17,296 nt of DNA from JBBRYK01 sp038237665 (GTDB lineage Bacteria; Actinomycetota; Thermoleophilia; Gaiellales; Gaiellaceae). Below are positions 6,581 to 13,641 of the stretch, piece after piece; the first letter of the stretch is position 1, and each line of letters starts with the position of its first letter. A model generated the notes under the pieces. The model did no database searches. It was not told the origin of the DNA and saw only the letters and a list, made by a program, of their open reading frames with translations. The stretch is from positions 1-17,296 of the forward strand of contig JBBRYK010000058.1 in assembly GCA_038237665.1 (NCBI GenBank), read 5' to 3'. Both the position numbers and the translations under genes were made by a program.

Positions 6581-8068
6581 CTAGTGCAGCGCGCGCATGT
6601 AGGCCCAGGCGTGTCGAAGCCCTCGCGGCCGCCAGACCGCGATCAGCAGGGCATAGACGGCGACGCCCACGAGGGCCGCCGGAATACCGCCCAGGACGAG
6701 CGCGACCAACCCGAAGGACACGCCCGCCAGAACCGCCTCGACAACTGCCAGCCTGCCGAGGCCGACCGCCGCAAGGGTCAGCACCCGCGGGGAGAGCGCC
6801 GCCAGCAGAACCGCGAGCACGAGCACCGTGGAGACCGCGAGCGCAACGGCGATGCCGGCCATCCCGAACGCCTTGCTCAGGCCCCATGTCACCGCGACGT
6901 GCACGGCCACCGCCCCGACCGCGAGCGGCAGCAGCACGCGCTGCCGTGCGAGCACGAAGACGAGGGGGAACGCCAGCGTGTACGCCACCGACGCGAACAT
7001 CCACAGAGACAGGTAGAGAACCAACCGCACCACCTGCTCCCCGTCGTGACCCGAGAACGACCCGCCGAGCACCGCTTCCACCACCCGGTCGCCCACGAGC
7101 GCGAACACGCCGACGCCCGCCCCGATCAGCGCAACCGAGAGCCACGACGCATGCACGACGTGCGCTGCGGCGGCTTCTGCGTCGATCCCCCGCCGGGTCA
7201 GAGGGGCGGACGAGACGAGTGCGACAGAGCCTGCCGTCACCGCCGCGAACACCGAGGCGATCAGGTAGGCGTAGGAGAAGATCGTCGGCTTCCCGACGCC
7301 CTGGTCGGCCGCGACGCGCAGGCAGACGAGGAAGAGGCCCTGGATCGCGATCGGGACGGCACAGCCCTCGACCAGGCGGCCGAGGCGCCGGCGCGCATCG
7401 AAGTGAAACCCGTGCCCACCGAGGTCGCCCCGGACGAGCAGGGCCAGGAATGGAAGGCCGAGCGTGATCGCGCTGTTGACCAGGGTCGCCCAGGCCAGGG
7501 CGATCGGCCCGTGCCCATCCGCGAGCAGGACGAAGAGCACGACGCCGCCGACGCCGCCGAGGGCGTAGCCGATGGCGGCAATGCCGTAATCGTCCCGCGC
7601 CGCGAGCGCGCTGGCAGCGATCGCCGCGAGGAGTTGAACGAACGCCGCGGGCAGGAGGTAGACCAGAGCACGGGCCGCCACGTGCGAGGCCTCCGCGCTC
7701 CCGGTGAGGGCATCGCCCAACGGATGCCGGAGCAGCAGGACAGCGGCGCTGACCAGCACGCCGAGGAATACGAACGCGAGCATGTAGGCCCGGGTCTCCG
7801 CCCCGAGGCGCCCATCGGAGGCCGACCGGGTCAGCTCAGGCAGCACGACGAGCCGGAACGACTGCGCTGCGAGAACGAGTACGAGATAAACGCTGTAGGC
7901 GGCGAAGAACCCGTCCGTTTCGGCGGTGTGGCCGAACTTCTGGGCGAGGATCGCGGCGACCGCGGCGGCCGTGCCGCTCATCGAGAGCAGTGAGAGTCCT
8001 GTAAAGATCCCGCTTCGGACGGCGCTCCGACGGAGCGTAGGGTTACGCTTGGAAACGCCTTCCGGCAC
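6581..8068 (-). CDS. MurJ/Wzx-like lipid-linked oligosaccharide flippase (MVF superfamily)
   Basis: A 495-residue multi-pass membrane protein with about 14 hydrophobic segments, normal for MATE/MVF flippases. The N-terminus LLSMSGTAAAVAAILAQKFG, then ETDGFFAAYSVYLV and RLVVLPELTR, follows the MurJ pattern of a first helix, an FG.....D.F turn, and a conserved P-x-L. Such proteins flip undecaprenyl-linked glycans across the membrane. In a polysaccharide locus the cargo is more likely a repeat unit or glycan chain than lipid II (inference). The open frame continues upstream to 8296, but that part opposes the well-supported dehydratase gene and looks non-membranous. GTG 8068 is therefore preferred, leaving 6 bp to the divergent ATG at 8075. 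It heads the operon flippase, Clp-N, methyltransferase, exported protein, gmd. Confidence 0.88.
   Translation of the reverse strand: MPEGVSKRNPTLRRSAVRSGIFTGLSLLSMSGTAAAVAAILAQKFGHTAETDGFFAAYSVYLVLVLAAQSFRLVVLPELTRSASDGRLGAETRAYMLAFVFLGVLVSAAVLLLRHPLGDALTGSAEASHVAARALVYLLPAAFVQLLAAIAASALAARDDYGIAAIGYALGGVGGVVLFVLLADGHGPIALAWATLVNSAITLGLPFLALLVRGDLGGHGFHFDARRRLGRLVEGCAVPIAIQGLFLVCLRVAADQGVGKPTIFSYAYLIASVFAAVTAGSVALVSSAPLTRRGIDAEAAAAHVVHASWLSVALIGAGVGVFALVGDRVVEAVLGGSFSGHDGEQVVRLVLYLSLWMFASVAYTLAFPLVFVLARQRVLLPLAVGAVAVHVAVTWGLSKAFGMAGIAVALAVSTVLVLAVLLAALSPRVLTLAAVGLGRLAVVEAVLAGVSFGLVALVLGGIPAALVGVAVYALLIAVWRPRGLRHAWAYMRALH
8015..8043 (+). promoter_or_regulatory. Candidate promoter for the 8075 operon with palindrome in spacer
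   Basis: TCGGAC (8015-8020) and TAGGGT (8038-8043) are separated by 17 bp and resemble weak -35 and -10 boxes on the plus strand, 31 nt before ATG 8075. A perfect palindrome with 7-base arms around one base, CGCTCCG-A-CGGAGCG (8023-8037), fills most of the spacer and could be an operator. All of this lies inside the N-terminal codons of the divergent flippase gene, so it may be coding sequence only. Confidence 0.25.
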
Positions 8069-8074
8069 CGAACG

Positions 8075-9226
8075 ATGATGGCAGAGAGCCCCGACCTCGC
8101 CTGGAGCGAAGACGCCTTCGACGCGCTCAAGCGCGATTTCGCGGGCGCCTATTCCGGTCGAACCGTCCTCGTCACCGGCGCCGACGGCTTCATGGGCTCG
8201 CACCTGACGGAGGCGCTCGTCCACATCGGCGCCCACGTCACCGCATTCGTCCGCGCCACCTCGAGCGGCGCGCTGAACAACATCGGGCACCTGCACTCAC
8301 AGCTACGGGTCGTGTTCGCCGACCTGACCGACAAGACGTCGATCGACTACCTCGTGCGCGACCTGCTCGAAGCCCCTGACAAGCCGTACGTCTTCCACCT
8401 GGGCGCCCAGGCGCACGTCGGCGAGTCGTGGCACAGGCCCTACGAGACCGTGATGGCGAACACGATCGGCACGCTCAACCTCCTCCAGTCGATCGTCGAC
8501 CACCGCCTCGAGCTGGAGAAGCTCGATACGGCCGGCACCTCGGAGGAATACGGCAACGTCCGCGAGTCGGTCGCGCATCATCACGACTACGACGACGAAG
8601 GCAGCCTCATCCTGCACGAGCGCTCGCCGTTGAACCCGAAATCGATCTACGCCACCGCGAAGGTCGCCGCCGACTTCCTGACCATGAACTACCACGACGC
8701 CTACGGCGTCCCCGGAGTCGTCACCCGGATGTTCAACAACTACGGGCCGCGGCAGAACCCGCGCTACGTCACCGGGACGATCATCACCCAGGCGCTCGAG
8801 CGGGAGACGATCGAGCTCGGGCAGCTCGATCCCATGCGCGACTTCTGCTTCTGCACCGACGGCGTCCGCGGACACCTGACGGTCGCGGCGCAAGGGATCC
8901 CCGGAGACGTCTACGTCTACGGCCAGGGCAAGAACATCACCATGGGCGAGTGGGCCGCCCTGATCCTCAAGGTCGGCGAGGAGAAGGGGTACTGGCAGGA
9001 CCGCGAGATCGTCAGCACCGCGGACCGGTACCGCCCGGGCGCCACCGACGTGATGGCGCTCCGCGTCGGCTTCGAGAAGCTCAACCGCGAAACCGGGTGG
9101 GAACCGCAGGTCTCCTGGGAAGACGGAGTCTCGAAGACGATCGACTGGTACGCCGCGAACCGGCACCGCTGGATCGGCCGCGTCGACTGGCTCTCCAGCC
9201 AGCGGAGCCGGACGGCGGCGGGATGA
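8075..9226 (+). CDS. NAD-dependent NDP-sugar dehydratase/epimerase (extended SDR)
   Basis: A 383-residue extended short-chain dehydrogenase acting on a nucleotide sugar. It carries the cofactor motif VLVTGADGFMGSHL (31-44), FADLTD (81-86), HLGAQAHVGESW (108-119), active-site AGTSEEYG (153-160), catalytic YATAK (Tyr192, Lys196) and MFNNYGPRQNP. The carboxy end has TDVMALRVGFEKLNRETGW and a closing DWYAANRHRW. The SEEYG and NNYGP motifs fall in the NDP-hexose 4,6-dehydratase group, and it could act on GDP-mannose, but it lacks the NHESPRR signature of the gmd at 3126, so the substrate is left open. Start ATG 8075 (a second ATG is at 8078); there is no strong ribosome binding site. Its TGA overlaps the ATG of the fucose synthase gene (ATGA), indicating coupling in one pathway. 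Confidence 0.88.
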   Translation: MMAESPDLAWSEDAFDALKRDFAGAYSGRTVLVTGADGFMGSHLTEALVHIGAHVTAFVRATSSGALNNIGHLHSQLRVVFADLTDKTSIDYLVRDLLEAPDKPYVFHLGAQAHVGESWHRPYETVMANTIGTLNLLQSIVDHRLELEKLDTAGTSEEYGNVRESVAHHHDYDDEGSLILHERSPLNPKSIYATAKVAADFLTMNYHDAYGVPGVVTRMFNNYGPRQNPRYVTGTIITQALERETIELGQLDPMRDFCFCTDGVRGHLTVAAQGIPGDVYVYGQGKNITMGEWAALILKVGEEKGYWQDREIVSTADRYRPGATDVMALRVGFEKLNRETGWEPQVSWEDGVSKTIDWYAANRHRWIGRVDWLSSQRSRTAAG

Positions 9227-10143
9227 ACGTCCTCGTCACGGGCGGCGGCGGCTTTCTCGGCTCCCATCTGGTCGAACGCCTGCAAACCGACGGGCTCGAG
9301 CCGTTCGTCGCACGACGTGCGGAGTACGACCTGACGCGCGAGGAGGACGCGGCGAGACTGTTCGACGACGCGCGCCCCGAGCTCGTGTTTCACCTGGCGG
9401 CCGAGGTGGGCGGCATCGGCGCGAACCGCGCGAATCCTGGCCGCTACTGGTACGCCAACCTCGCAATGGGCACACACGTACTCGAGCAGAGCCGCCTCGC
9501 CGGCGTCCGCAAGCTCGTCCTGGTCGGGACCGTCTGCTCCTATCCGAAGTTCACACCCGTCCCCTTCAAGGAGGAGGCTCTCTGGGAGGGCTTCCCCGAG
9601 GAGACGAACGCGCCGTACGGGGTGGCGAAGAAAAGCCTGTTGGTCGGCGCGCAGGCGTACCGGGAGCAGTACGGGCTCGACTCGATCTTCCTCGTGCCGA
9701 CGAACCTCTACGGCCCTCGCGACAACTTCGATCTCGCGACCTCGCACGTGATCCCGGCGCTGATCCGGAAAATGGTCGAGTCGCCCGAGCAGATCGTGCT
9801 CTGGGGCGACGGCACGCCGACGCGCGAGAACCACAACCTCGACGACTGCGTCGAAGGGCTGGCCCTGGCAGCAAAGCGCTACGACGGCGCCGACCCGGTC
9901 AACCTGGGGACGGGTGTGGAGACGTCGATCCGCGAGACCGCGGGGCTCGTCGCAGACGTCGTCGGCTTCGCCGGGCAGATTTCATGGGACACGTCGATGC
10001 CGAACGGCCAGCCGCGCCGATCCGTCGATCCGACACGGGCTCGAGAGCTGTTCGGCTTCGAGGCGCAGACGCCGCTGCGCGAGGGGATCGAGCGCACCGT
10101 CGCCTGGTACCGCTTGCACGCGCCCACGTATGCGGTTTCCTAA
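9223..10143 (+). CDS. fcl: GDP-L-fucose synthase (GDP-4-keto-6-deoxymannose epimerase/reductase)
   Basis: This bifunctional SDR turns GDP-4-keto-6-deoxy-D-mannose into GDP-L-fucose with NADPH. The 306-residue product has VLVTGGGGFLGSHL (3-16) and the family-specific HLAAEVGGIGANRANP (57-72). It also has VGTVCSYPK (101-109), PYGVAKK (Tyr132, Lys136), PTNLYGPRDNFD and SHVIPALIRKM with His175. Aligned by eye to the E. coli enzyme, Cys105, Tyr132, Lys136 and His175 match the catalytic and proton-transfer residues, while the triad Ser is Thr103 here, an exchange common in SDRs. The ATG overlaps the upstream TGA by 4 bases, so this frame's upstream extension is not used. It is about 5 kb from the recognisable gmd, but that gene supplies its substrate. 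Confidence 0.92.
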   Translation: MNVLVTGGGGFLGSHLVERLQTDGLEPFVARRAEYDLTREEDAARLFDDARPELVFHLAAEVGGIGANRANPGRYWYANLAMGTHVLEQSRLAGVRKLVLVGTVCSYPKFTPVPFKEEALWEGFPEETNAPYGVAKKSLLVGAQAYREQYGLDSIFLVPTNLYGPRDNFDLATSHVIPALIRKMVESPEQIVLWGDGTPTRENHNLDDCVEGLALAAKRYDGADPVNLGTGVETSIRETAGLVADVVGFAGQISWDTSMPNGQPRRSVDPTRARELFGFEAQTPLREGIERTVAWYRLHAPTYAVS

Positions 10144-11056
10144 AGGGCTCCGGGCCTTCAGAAGCCCGTGGGCGTTCCTTCCGGGACTTCAGGTCGTCCA
10201 GTGGGCGGCGATTCTCGTCCACGCCCACCGGCACTCGAACCAGTCGACGGCGTTTGTCTGGATCGCGGCCCTGGTCGGGCTGCCGATCGCCCTCTTCTGC
10301 ATCTACCGGATCGCCTCGGACATCGGCGGCCGCGGGCTCGGCGCGCTCGCGGCGTTCGCCTGGGTCGTCGTCCCCTTCGCGATGGTGCCGTTGTTCGACC
10401 CGCGCTATCGCTACCAGTACCAGAACCAGATCCTCCCGCGGGCGCTCGGCCTGACCGAGAGCGGAGAGTTCCCCACGATGGTCGTTCTCCTCGTTGCCTG
10501 CCTGTTCGCCCTGAAGGCCCTTCGGGGCGGGCGGCCGCGCGCGTTGCTCGCCGGGCTCGCCACGGGCGTTGCCGCGATGATCGACGCCAGGGGACTGCTC
10601 TTCGTTCCGGCCGTCCTCCTTGCGCTGGTTGCCGCCCGGCGCCCGCGTCTCCTGATCGCATTCGGGGTCGGCCTCGCGCCGGGAATCGTCGTCGTCCTCA
10701 CGCGGCACACCGGGGATGCCGTCGGCTTCGGAACCTGGGAGCAACTGCATCAGAACGGGATCTTCGTCCGCGAGTTCTTCTACTCGCTCCGCGTGCTCGA
10801 GTGGCTCCCGATTGCCGGCTTTCTCGCGGTCGTCCGCAGGTCGATCCCGGCCGCCCTGCTGATGGGCGGGTGGTTTCTGATGTTCCTCTTGATCGAGGGC
10901 TCGTCGTCGGCCGTCACCGACTACACCTTCTGGCCGGCCATGCTCCCCTCATTTCCCGCGTACGTCCTGCTCGCGGCGGCGATCCCGCTGCTCGTGCCCG
11001 CCCCGCGCGCCTTCCGCGAGGTGTTCTTCGCGCGCGCGTCGCGGCGGCCGCTCTGA
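10130..11056 (+). CDS. Short GT-C-like multi-pass membrane protein
   Basis: A 308-residue membrane protein with roughly seven to eight hydrophobic segments. The pattern (HAHRHSN then VWIAALVGLPIALFCIYRIA, a long helix pair, a loop FDPRYRYQYQNQIL, LLAGLATGVAAMIDARGLLF, then further helices and a basic tail) resembles the middle and C-terminal part of ArnT/PMT-type GT-C glycosyltransferases, which use polyprenyl-phosphate sugars outside the membrane. However, the first helix and the acidic first external loop that carries the catalytic Asp/Glu are not seen, so it may be a truncated relative, a partner protein or a different family. ATG 10130 overlaps the end of the fucose synthase gene by 14 bp; the frame above it is a shadow of that gene. 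Annotation beyond membrane protein is tentative. Confidence 0.75.
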   Translation: MRFPKGLRAFRSPWAFLPGLQVVQWAAILVHAHRHSNQSTAFVWIAALVGLPIALFCIYRIASDIGGRGLGALAAFAWVVVPFAMVPLFDPRYRYQYQNQILPRALGLTESGEFPTMVVLLVACLFALKALRGGRPRALLAGLATGVAAMIDARGLLFVPAVLLALVAARRPRLLIAFGVGLAPGIVVVLTRHTGDAVGFGTWEQLHQNGIFVREFFYSLRVLEWLPIAGFLAVVRRSIPAALLMGGWFLMFLLIEGSSSAVTDYTFWPAMLPSFPAYVLLAAAIPLLVPAPRAFREVFFARASRRPL

Positions 11057-11060
11057 CCGA

Positions 11061-11306
11061 GTGCTAGCGCCGGACGCGAGCTCAGGCAGGAGGCTCGGCC
11101 CGACGCTCGCGCTCGTCACGGGAGCGCTCCTCAATGTTGTCCACCCGTGTCCGGCTGCCGCCGGGACTCTCCCCTCCGGGTTTCGCGACACCTCGTCTTC
11201 AGCGGGCTGACCGAGCCGACCGCGCTCCGCTTCGCTTCCGACGGCCGGGCCTTCGTCGCCGAGAAGGCCGGAGTGATCAAGGTCTTCGACGGCCGATCGC
11301 GGTCCG
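11061..11306 (+). pseudogene. Remnant of a PQQ-dependent sugar dehydrogenase, frameshifted and truncated
   Basis: From GTG 11061, 4 bp after the preceding stop, the frame reads a signal peptide (RRLGPTLALVTGALL...CPAAAG) followed by TLPSGFRDT. At 11192-11193 one base is missing; in the next frame the text continues LVFSGLTEPTALRFASDGRA and FVAEKAGVIKVFDG. Joined, this is the start of soluble glucose/sugar dehydrogenase-type beta propellers (family signature L.sGLt.Pta..fapDGr.fVaEk.G.Ik.fd). Homology stops near 11300, where the minus-strand DUF2304 gene ends at 11307, so more than three quarters of a normal protein is missing. It was probably an exported oxidoreductase and is now dead. The single-base shift alone could be a sequencing error, but the truncation could not. 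Confidence 0.72.
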
Positions 11307-11672
11307 CTAGTCCGAGCCGGTCTCCCCCTGCTCGTGCAGCTCGGCCTCAAGCAGGGCGAGCCGCTGGGCGAGGATCACGTTCTGGTCGTAGAGCTTCGAG
11401 ATCACCGTCGAGTAGTGCAGCAGCACGGCGAGGATGAACAGCGCCCCGACCGCGAAGAACACAGCCGGCGGCGACGTCGTGACGCCGAACCAATCCGCGA
11501 TCGTGTTCGGGCCGGCACGCCACAGCGAGAGCCCGAGCATCGCGAACCCGGTCAGAAGCCAGAGCAACGCGTAGCGCTCGCGCAAGCGACGGCTCCGGAT
11601 CAGCTCGAAGACGAACACGATCAGCAGCACCGACGCCACGGCGGCTGCGATGGAAACGCGTAACGGGGTCAT
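11307..11672 (-). CDS. DUF2304 family membrane protein
   Basis: A 121-residue protein with three membrane helices (about 5-24, 34-51 and 67-87) and a C-terminal amphipathic coiled coil (88-121, LYDQNVILAQRLALLEAELH). The signature RLRERYALLWLLTGFAMLGL between helices one and two is that of DUF2304. Members are nearly always next to a DPM1-like GT2 glycosyltransferase, as here, where the ATG overlaps the GT2 TGA by 4 bases (ATGA). This suggests they form a membrane complex making a polyprenyl-phosphate sugar (inference from gene order; no activity is established from sequence). It is the last gene of the minus operon and abuts the sugar dehydrogenase remnant. Confidence 0.88.
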   Translation of the reverse strand: MTPLRVSIAAAVASVLLIVFVFELIRSRRLRERYALLWLLTGFAMLGLSLWRAGPNTIADWFGVTTSPPAVFFAVGALFILAVLLHYSTVISKLYDQNVILAQRLALLEAELHEQGETGSD

Positions 11673-12436
11673 CTCTTGCCCTCCAGAGGGACGACGTTGC
11701 GGCGGAAGATGCCCACGAAGATCGCGAGCAGGACCTTGACCATGTAGTAGATCGAGTGCAGGGCGGTGATCGAGGAGCGGCCCGCGCCGCGCTCCCGCAT
11801 CGAAACCGGCACCTCGGCGAGGCGAAGGCGGTGCTTGACGACCATCACCGTCGCCTCGACCTCCGGATAGTCGTGCGGGTAGTCGGCGGCGAAGAGCCTG
11901 ATGCCGTCGCGGTTGAGCGCCTGGAAGCCGGAGGTCGTATCGGTGACGCGCTGCCGGACAAGCGCAGAGACGACCCCTGCGAGCAGCCGGATGCCGACTC
12001 GCCGCGAGCGCGACGAGCGGTAGCCGCCTGCACCGGCGAACCGGGACCCGACGACGATGTCCGCGTCCCCGTTCAACACCGGCTCGAGAATCAGGCCGAG
12101 CTGGGCGGGATCGTGCTGCCCGTCACCGTCGACGCGCACGGCGAGGTCGTAGCCGTGCTCGAAGGCGTAGCGGAACCCTGTTTGCACCGCTCCGCCGATC
12201 CCCAGGTTGAACGGCAGCCGGACGACGTGAGCACCCGCCTCGGCGGCGACCTCGGCGGTGCGATCGGCCGAGCCGTCGTCGATCACGACGACCTCGAGGC
12301 CAGAGTCGAACGCTCGGATCTCCGCGATCACCCGCCCCACGTTCCCTGCCTCGTTCAGCGCCGGCACGATGGCGATGCGCTTCCGTGCGGCGAGCCGCCC
12401 GTCGATGGTGCCTGGCACCGTGCCAGGCTCAGCCAC
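11669..12436 (-). CDS. GT2-family glycosyltransferase, polyprenyl-phosphate mannose/glucose synthase-like
   Basis: A 255-residue GT-A enzyme resembling dolichyl/polyprenyl-phosphate mannose synthase. Motifs: IAIVPALNEAGNVGRVI (21-37), VVVIDDGSADRT (49-60), NLGIGGAVQTGFRYA (77-91), metal-binding RVDGDGQHDP (101-110, Asp103/Asp105), VVGSRF, DTTSGFQALNRDG and a C-terminal hydrophobic stretch MVKVLLAIFVGIF near the end that may touch the membrane. It likely moves a sugar from NDP- or GDP-sugar to undecaprenyl phosphate, with DUF2304 as partner. The start is GTG 12436, overlapping the upstream TGA by 8 bp, or GTG 12418; between them the first codons (AEPGTVPGT) are formed by an inverted repeat at 12408-12428, so the extreme N-terminus may be a recent addition. 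Confidence 0.9.
   Translation of the reverse strand: MAEPGTVPGTIDGRLAARKRIAIVPALNEAGNVGRVIAEIRAFDSGLEVVVIDDGSADRTAEVAAEAGAHVVRLPFNLGIGGAVQTGFRYAFEHGYDLAVRVDGDGQHDPAQLGLILEPVLNGDADIVVGSRFAGAGGYRSSRSRRVGIRLLAGVVSALVRQRVTDTTSGFQALNRDGIRLFAADYPHDYPEVEATVMVVKHRLRLAEVPVSMRERGAGRSSITALHSIYYMVKVLLAIFVGIFRRNVVPLEGKR
12408..12428. repeat. Inverted repeat at the start of the GT2 gene
   Basis: GCCTGGCA (12410-12417) and TGCCAGGC (12421-12428) are perfect complements around a 3-nt loop. A second overlapping palindrome, GGTGCC-T-GGCACC (12408-12420), allows an alternative fold. The element covers codons 3-10 of the GT2 gene (from GTG 12436) and lies right beside the stop of the upstream gene. Short self-complementary units of this kind are often dispersed in actinobacterial genomes, but only one copy is in this window. 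It might weaken read-through between the two genes or just be an inserted repeat. Confidence 0.55.
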
Positions 12437-13637
12437 CGACCACCGCCGGTTGACGCAGCTCGAGCAGCTCGAGCACGCGGTGCGCGCGGGCGAGATACGT
12501 GTGCTCGTCGAGCGCGCGCTCGCGGGCGCGGCGCCCGAGCTCCTCGGCCTCGCCGGGATCGTCCAGCAGCCGGCGATATGCGTCGACGGCATCGCCGGCG
12601 TCGGAGACGACCAGGATTTCCCGATCGGGCTCCAGCCAGCGCTCGAGCCCTTCGACCGGGTTCGAGACGATCGCGGCGCCGGCCATCGCCAGCTCGAACG
12701 GCCGTGCGGTCGACGATGCCGGGACGGTGGCGTGACTTCGCCGCGTGATGTTCAACGAGATCCGGCTGGCGGAGATCGCCTCGTTGAACGCGTTGAACGG
12801 CACGTCGCCGTGGAGCCGCGCAGCGCCGACGTCACCCTGAAAGTCACGCCCGCCGAGCACGAAATCCACATCGGGCAGGCGCCGGCTGGGCTCCCCGACG
12901 AGCTCCTTGATCCACTCGCGACGGAACTTGTCGCCGTAGCCGTAGAAGAAGACGTCCTGCCGCTTGTCGACGTCGAGCGGCCGGAAGAGCTCCGGATCGG
13001 CGCCCCAGAAGACCGCCTCCGCGCGCCGTGCGCCCAGCTCCTTCAGCCGCTCGAGCCCGCCTTCGGAGTTGGAGACGACGAGGTCGTATTCGGCCGGGTC
13101 GGCCCCGTGGTAGTAGTTGAAGCCCGTGTCCATGCCCCCGAACTCGGGCAGGCTCATCGGCACGTCGCCGTCGTAGAAGACGACAGGCACGCCGTAGCGC
13201 TCGCGGATCCACGAGGGGATCCCACGCAGGTGGCTCATCGGAATCGTGAAAACGACAACCGCGGCCACGTCTCGCTCACGCTCGAGGATCCGCTCCACAT
13301 GACGGCGCCAGCGGGGCGTCACCCAGCGCCAGATCGCCTCGCGGACGAGCCGGTCGGAGCGGGTGTCCGGCGGAGCGTCCTCGCCGCGGCGGAGGTACTC
13401 GTCCCCTTTCGACCGGGCAACGAGGTCGCGCAGGCGCGCAAATGCCTCGCCCTCCCGGTAGCAGGGGTTCGGCTCCGTGCGCCACCAGGGCGTCTCGACG
13501 GGCCGGCCGCGGTAGGGCGTGACGATCAGATCGCAGCCGGCCTCGTAGAGGCCCTTCCAGAGCTGCCACCAGGCCGGGGTGCAGCCGTAACGGAAGTCGA
13601 GGTCGACCGCCGAGGCGAGCGCGAGGATCTTTTTCAC
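12429..13637 (-). CDS. CgeB-like GT-B glycosyltransferase (Glyco_trans_1_2 type)
   Basis: A 402-residue glycosyltransferase of the CgeB/spore maturation protein group. The N-terminal domain (KKILALASAVDLDFRYGCTP, then TPAWWQLWKGLYEAGCDLIV) and a middle section with PVVFYDGDVPMSLPEF, VVSNSEGGLERLKELGA and AVFWGADPELFRP are typical. The carboxy domain carries VPASSTARPFELAMAGAAIV and VSNPVEGLERWLEPDREILV, the usual donor-side pattern with Glu in place of a full EX7E, ending in RRRARERALDEHTYLARA-like helices. The donor is unknown. GTG 13637 is 4 nt after the upstream methyltransferase stop. The gene overlaps GT2 by 8 bp, so the three genes are likely co-translated. Confidence 0.88.
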   Translation of the reverse strand: MKKILALASAVDLDFRYGCTPAWWQLWKGLYEAGCDLIVTPYRGRPVETPWWRTEPNPCYREGEAFARLRDLVARSKGDEYLRRGEDAPPDTRSDRLVREAIWRWVTPRWRRHVERILERERDVAAVVVFTIPMSHLRGIPSWIRERYGVPVVFYDGDVPMSLPEFGGMDTGFNYYHGADPAEYDLVVSNSEGGLERLKELGARRAEAVFWGADPELFRPLDVDKRQDVFFYGYGDKFRREWIKELVGEPSRRLPDVDFVLGGRDFQGDVGAARLHGDVPFNAFNEAISASRISLNITRRSHATVPASSTARPFELAMAGAAIVSNPVEGLERWLEPDREILVVSDAGDAVDAYRRLLDDPGEAEELGRRARERALDEHTYLARAHRVLELLELRQPAVVGG

Positions 13638-13641
13638 GCGC

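Noticed and set aside
6584..7993. A 469-codon plus-strand frame opposite the flippase gene
   Set aside because: Extremely charged (Arg, Glu, Asp, Gln) composition without motifs; it mirrors the hydrophobic codons of the flippase.
8069..8296. N-terminal extension of the flippase upstream of GTG 8068
   Set aside because: It opposes the cofactor-binding codons of the dehydratase gene and lacks membrane character.
9914..10129. N-terminal extension of the GT-C-like protein that might supply its missing first loop
   Set aside because: This part is an out-of-frame reading of the fucose synthase gene, Arg/Ser-rich and not hydrophobic, so it does not restore a GT-C N-terminus.
11147..11437. A 96-codon plus-strand gene
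   Set aside because: Its first third is the second reading frame of the broken sugar dehydrogenase; the rest is an antisense reading of the DUF2304 gene.
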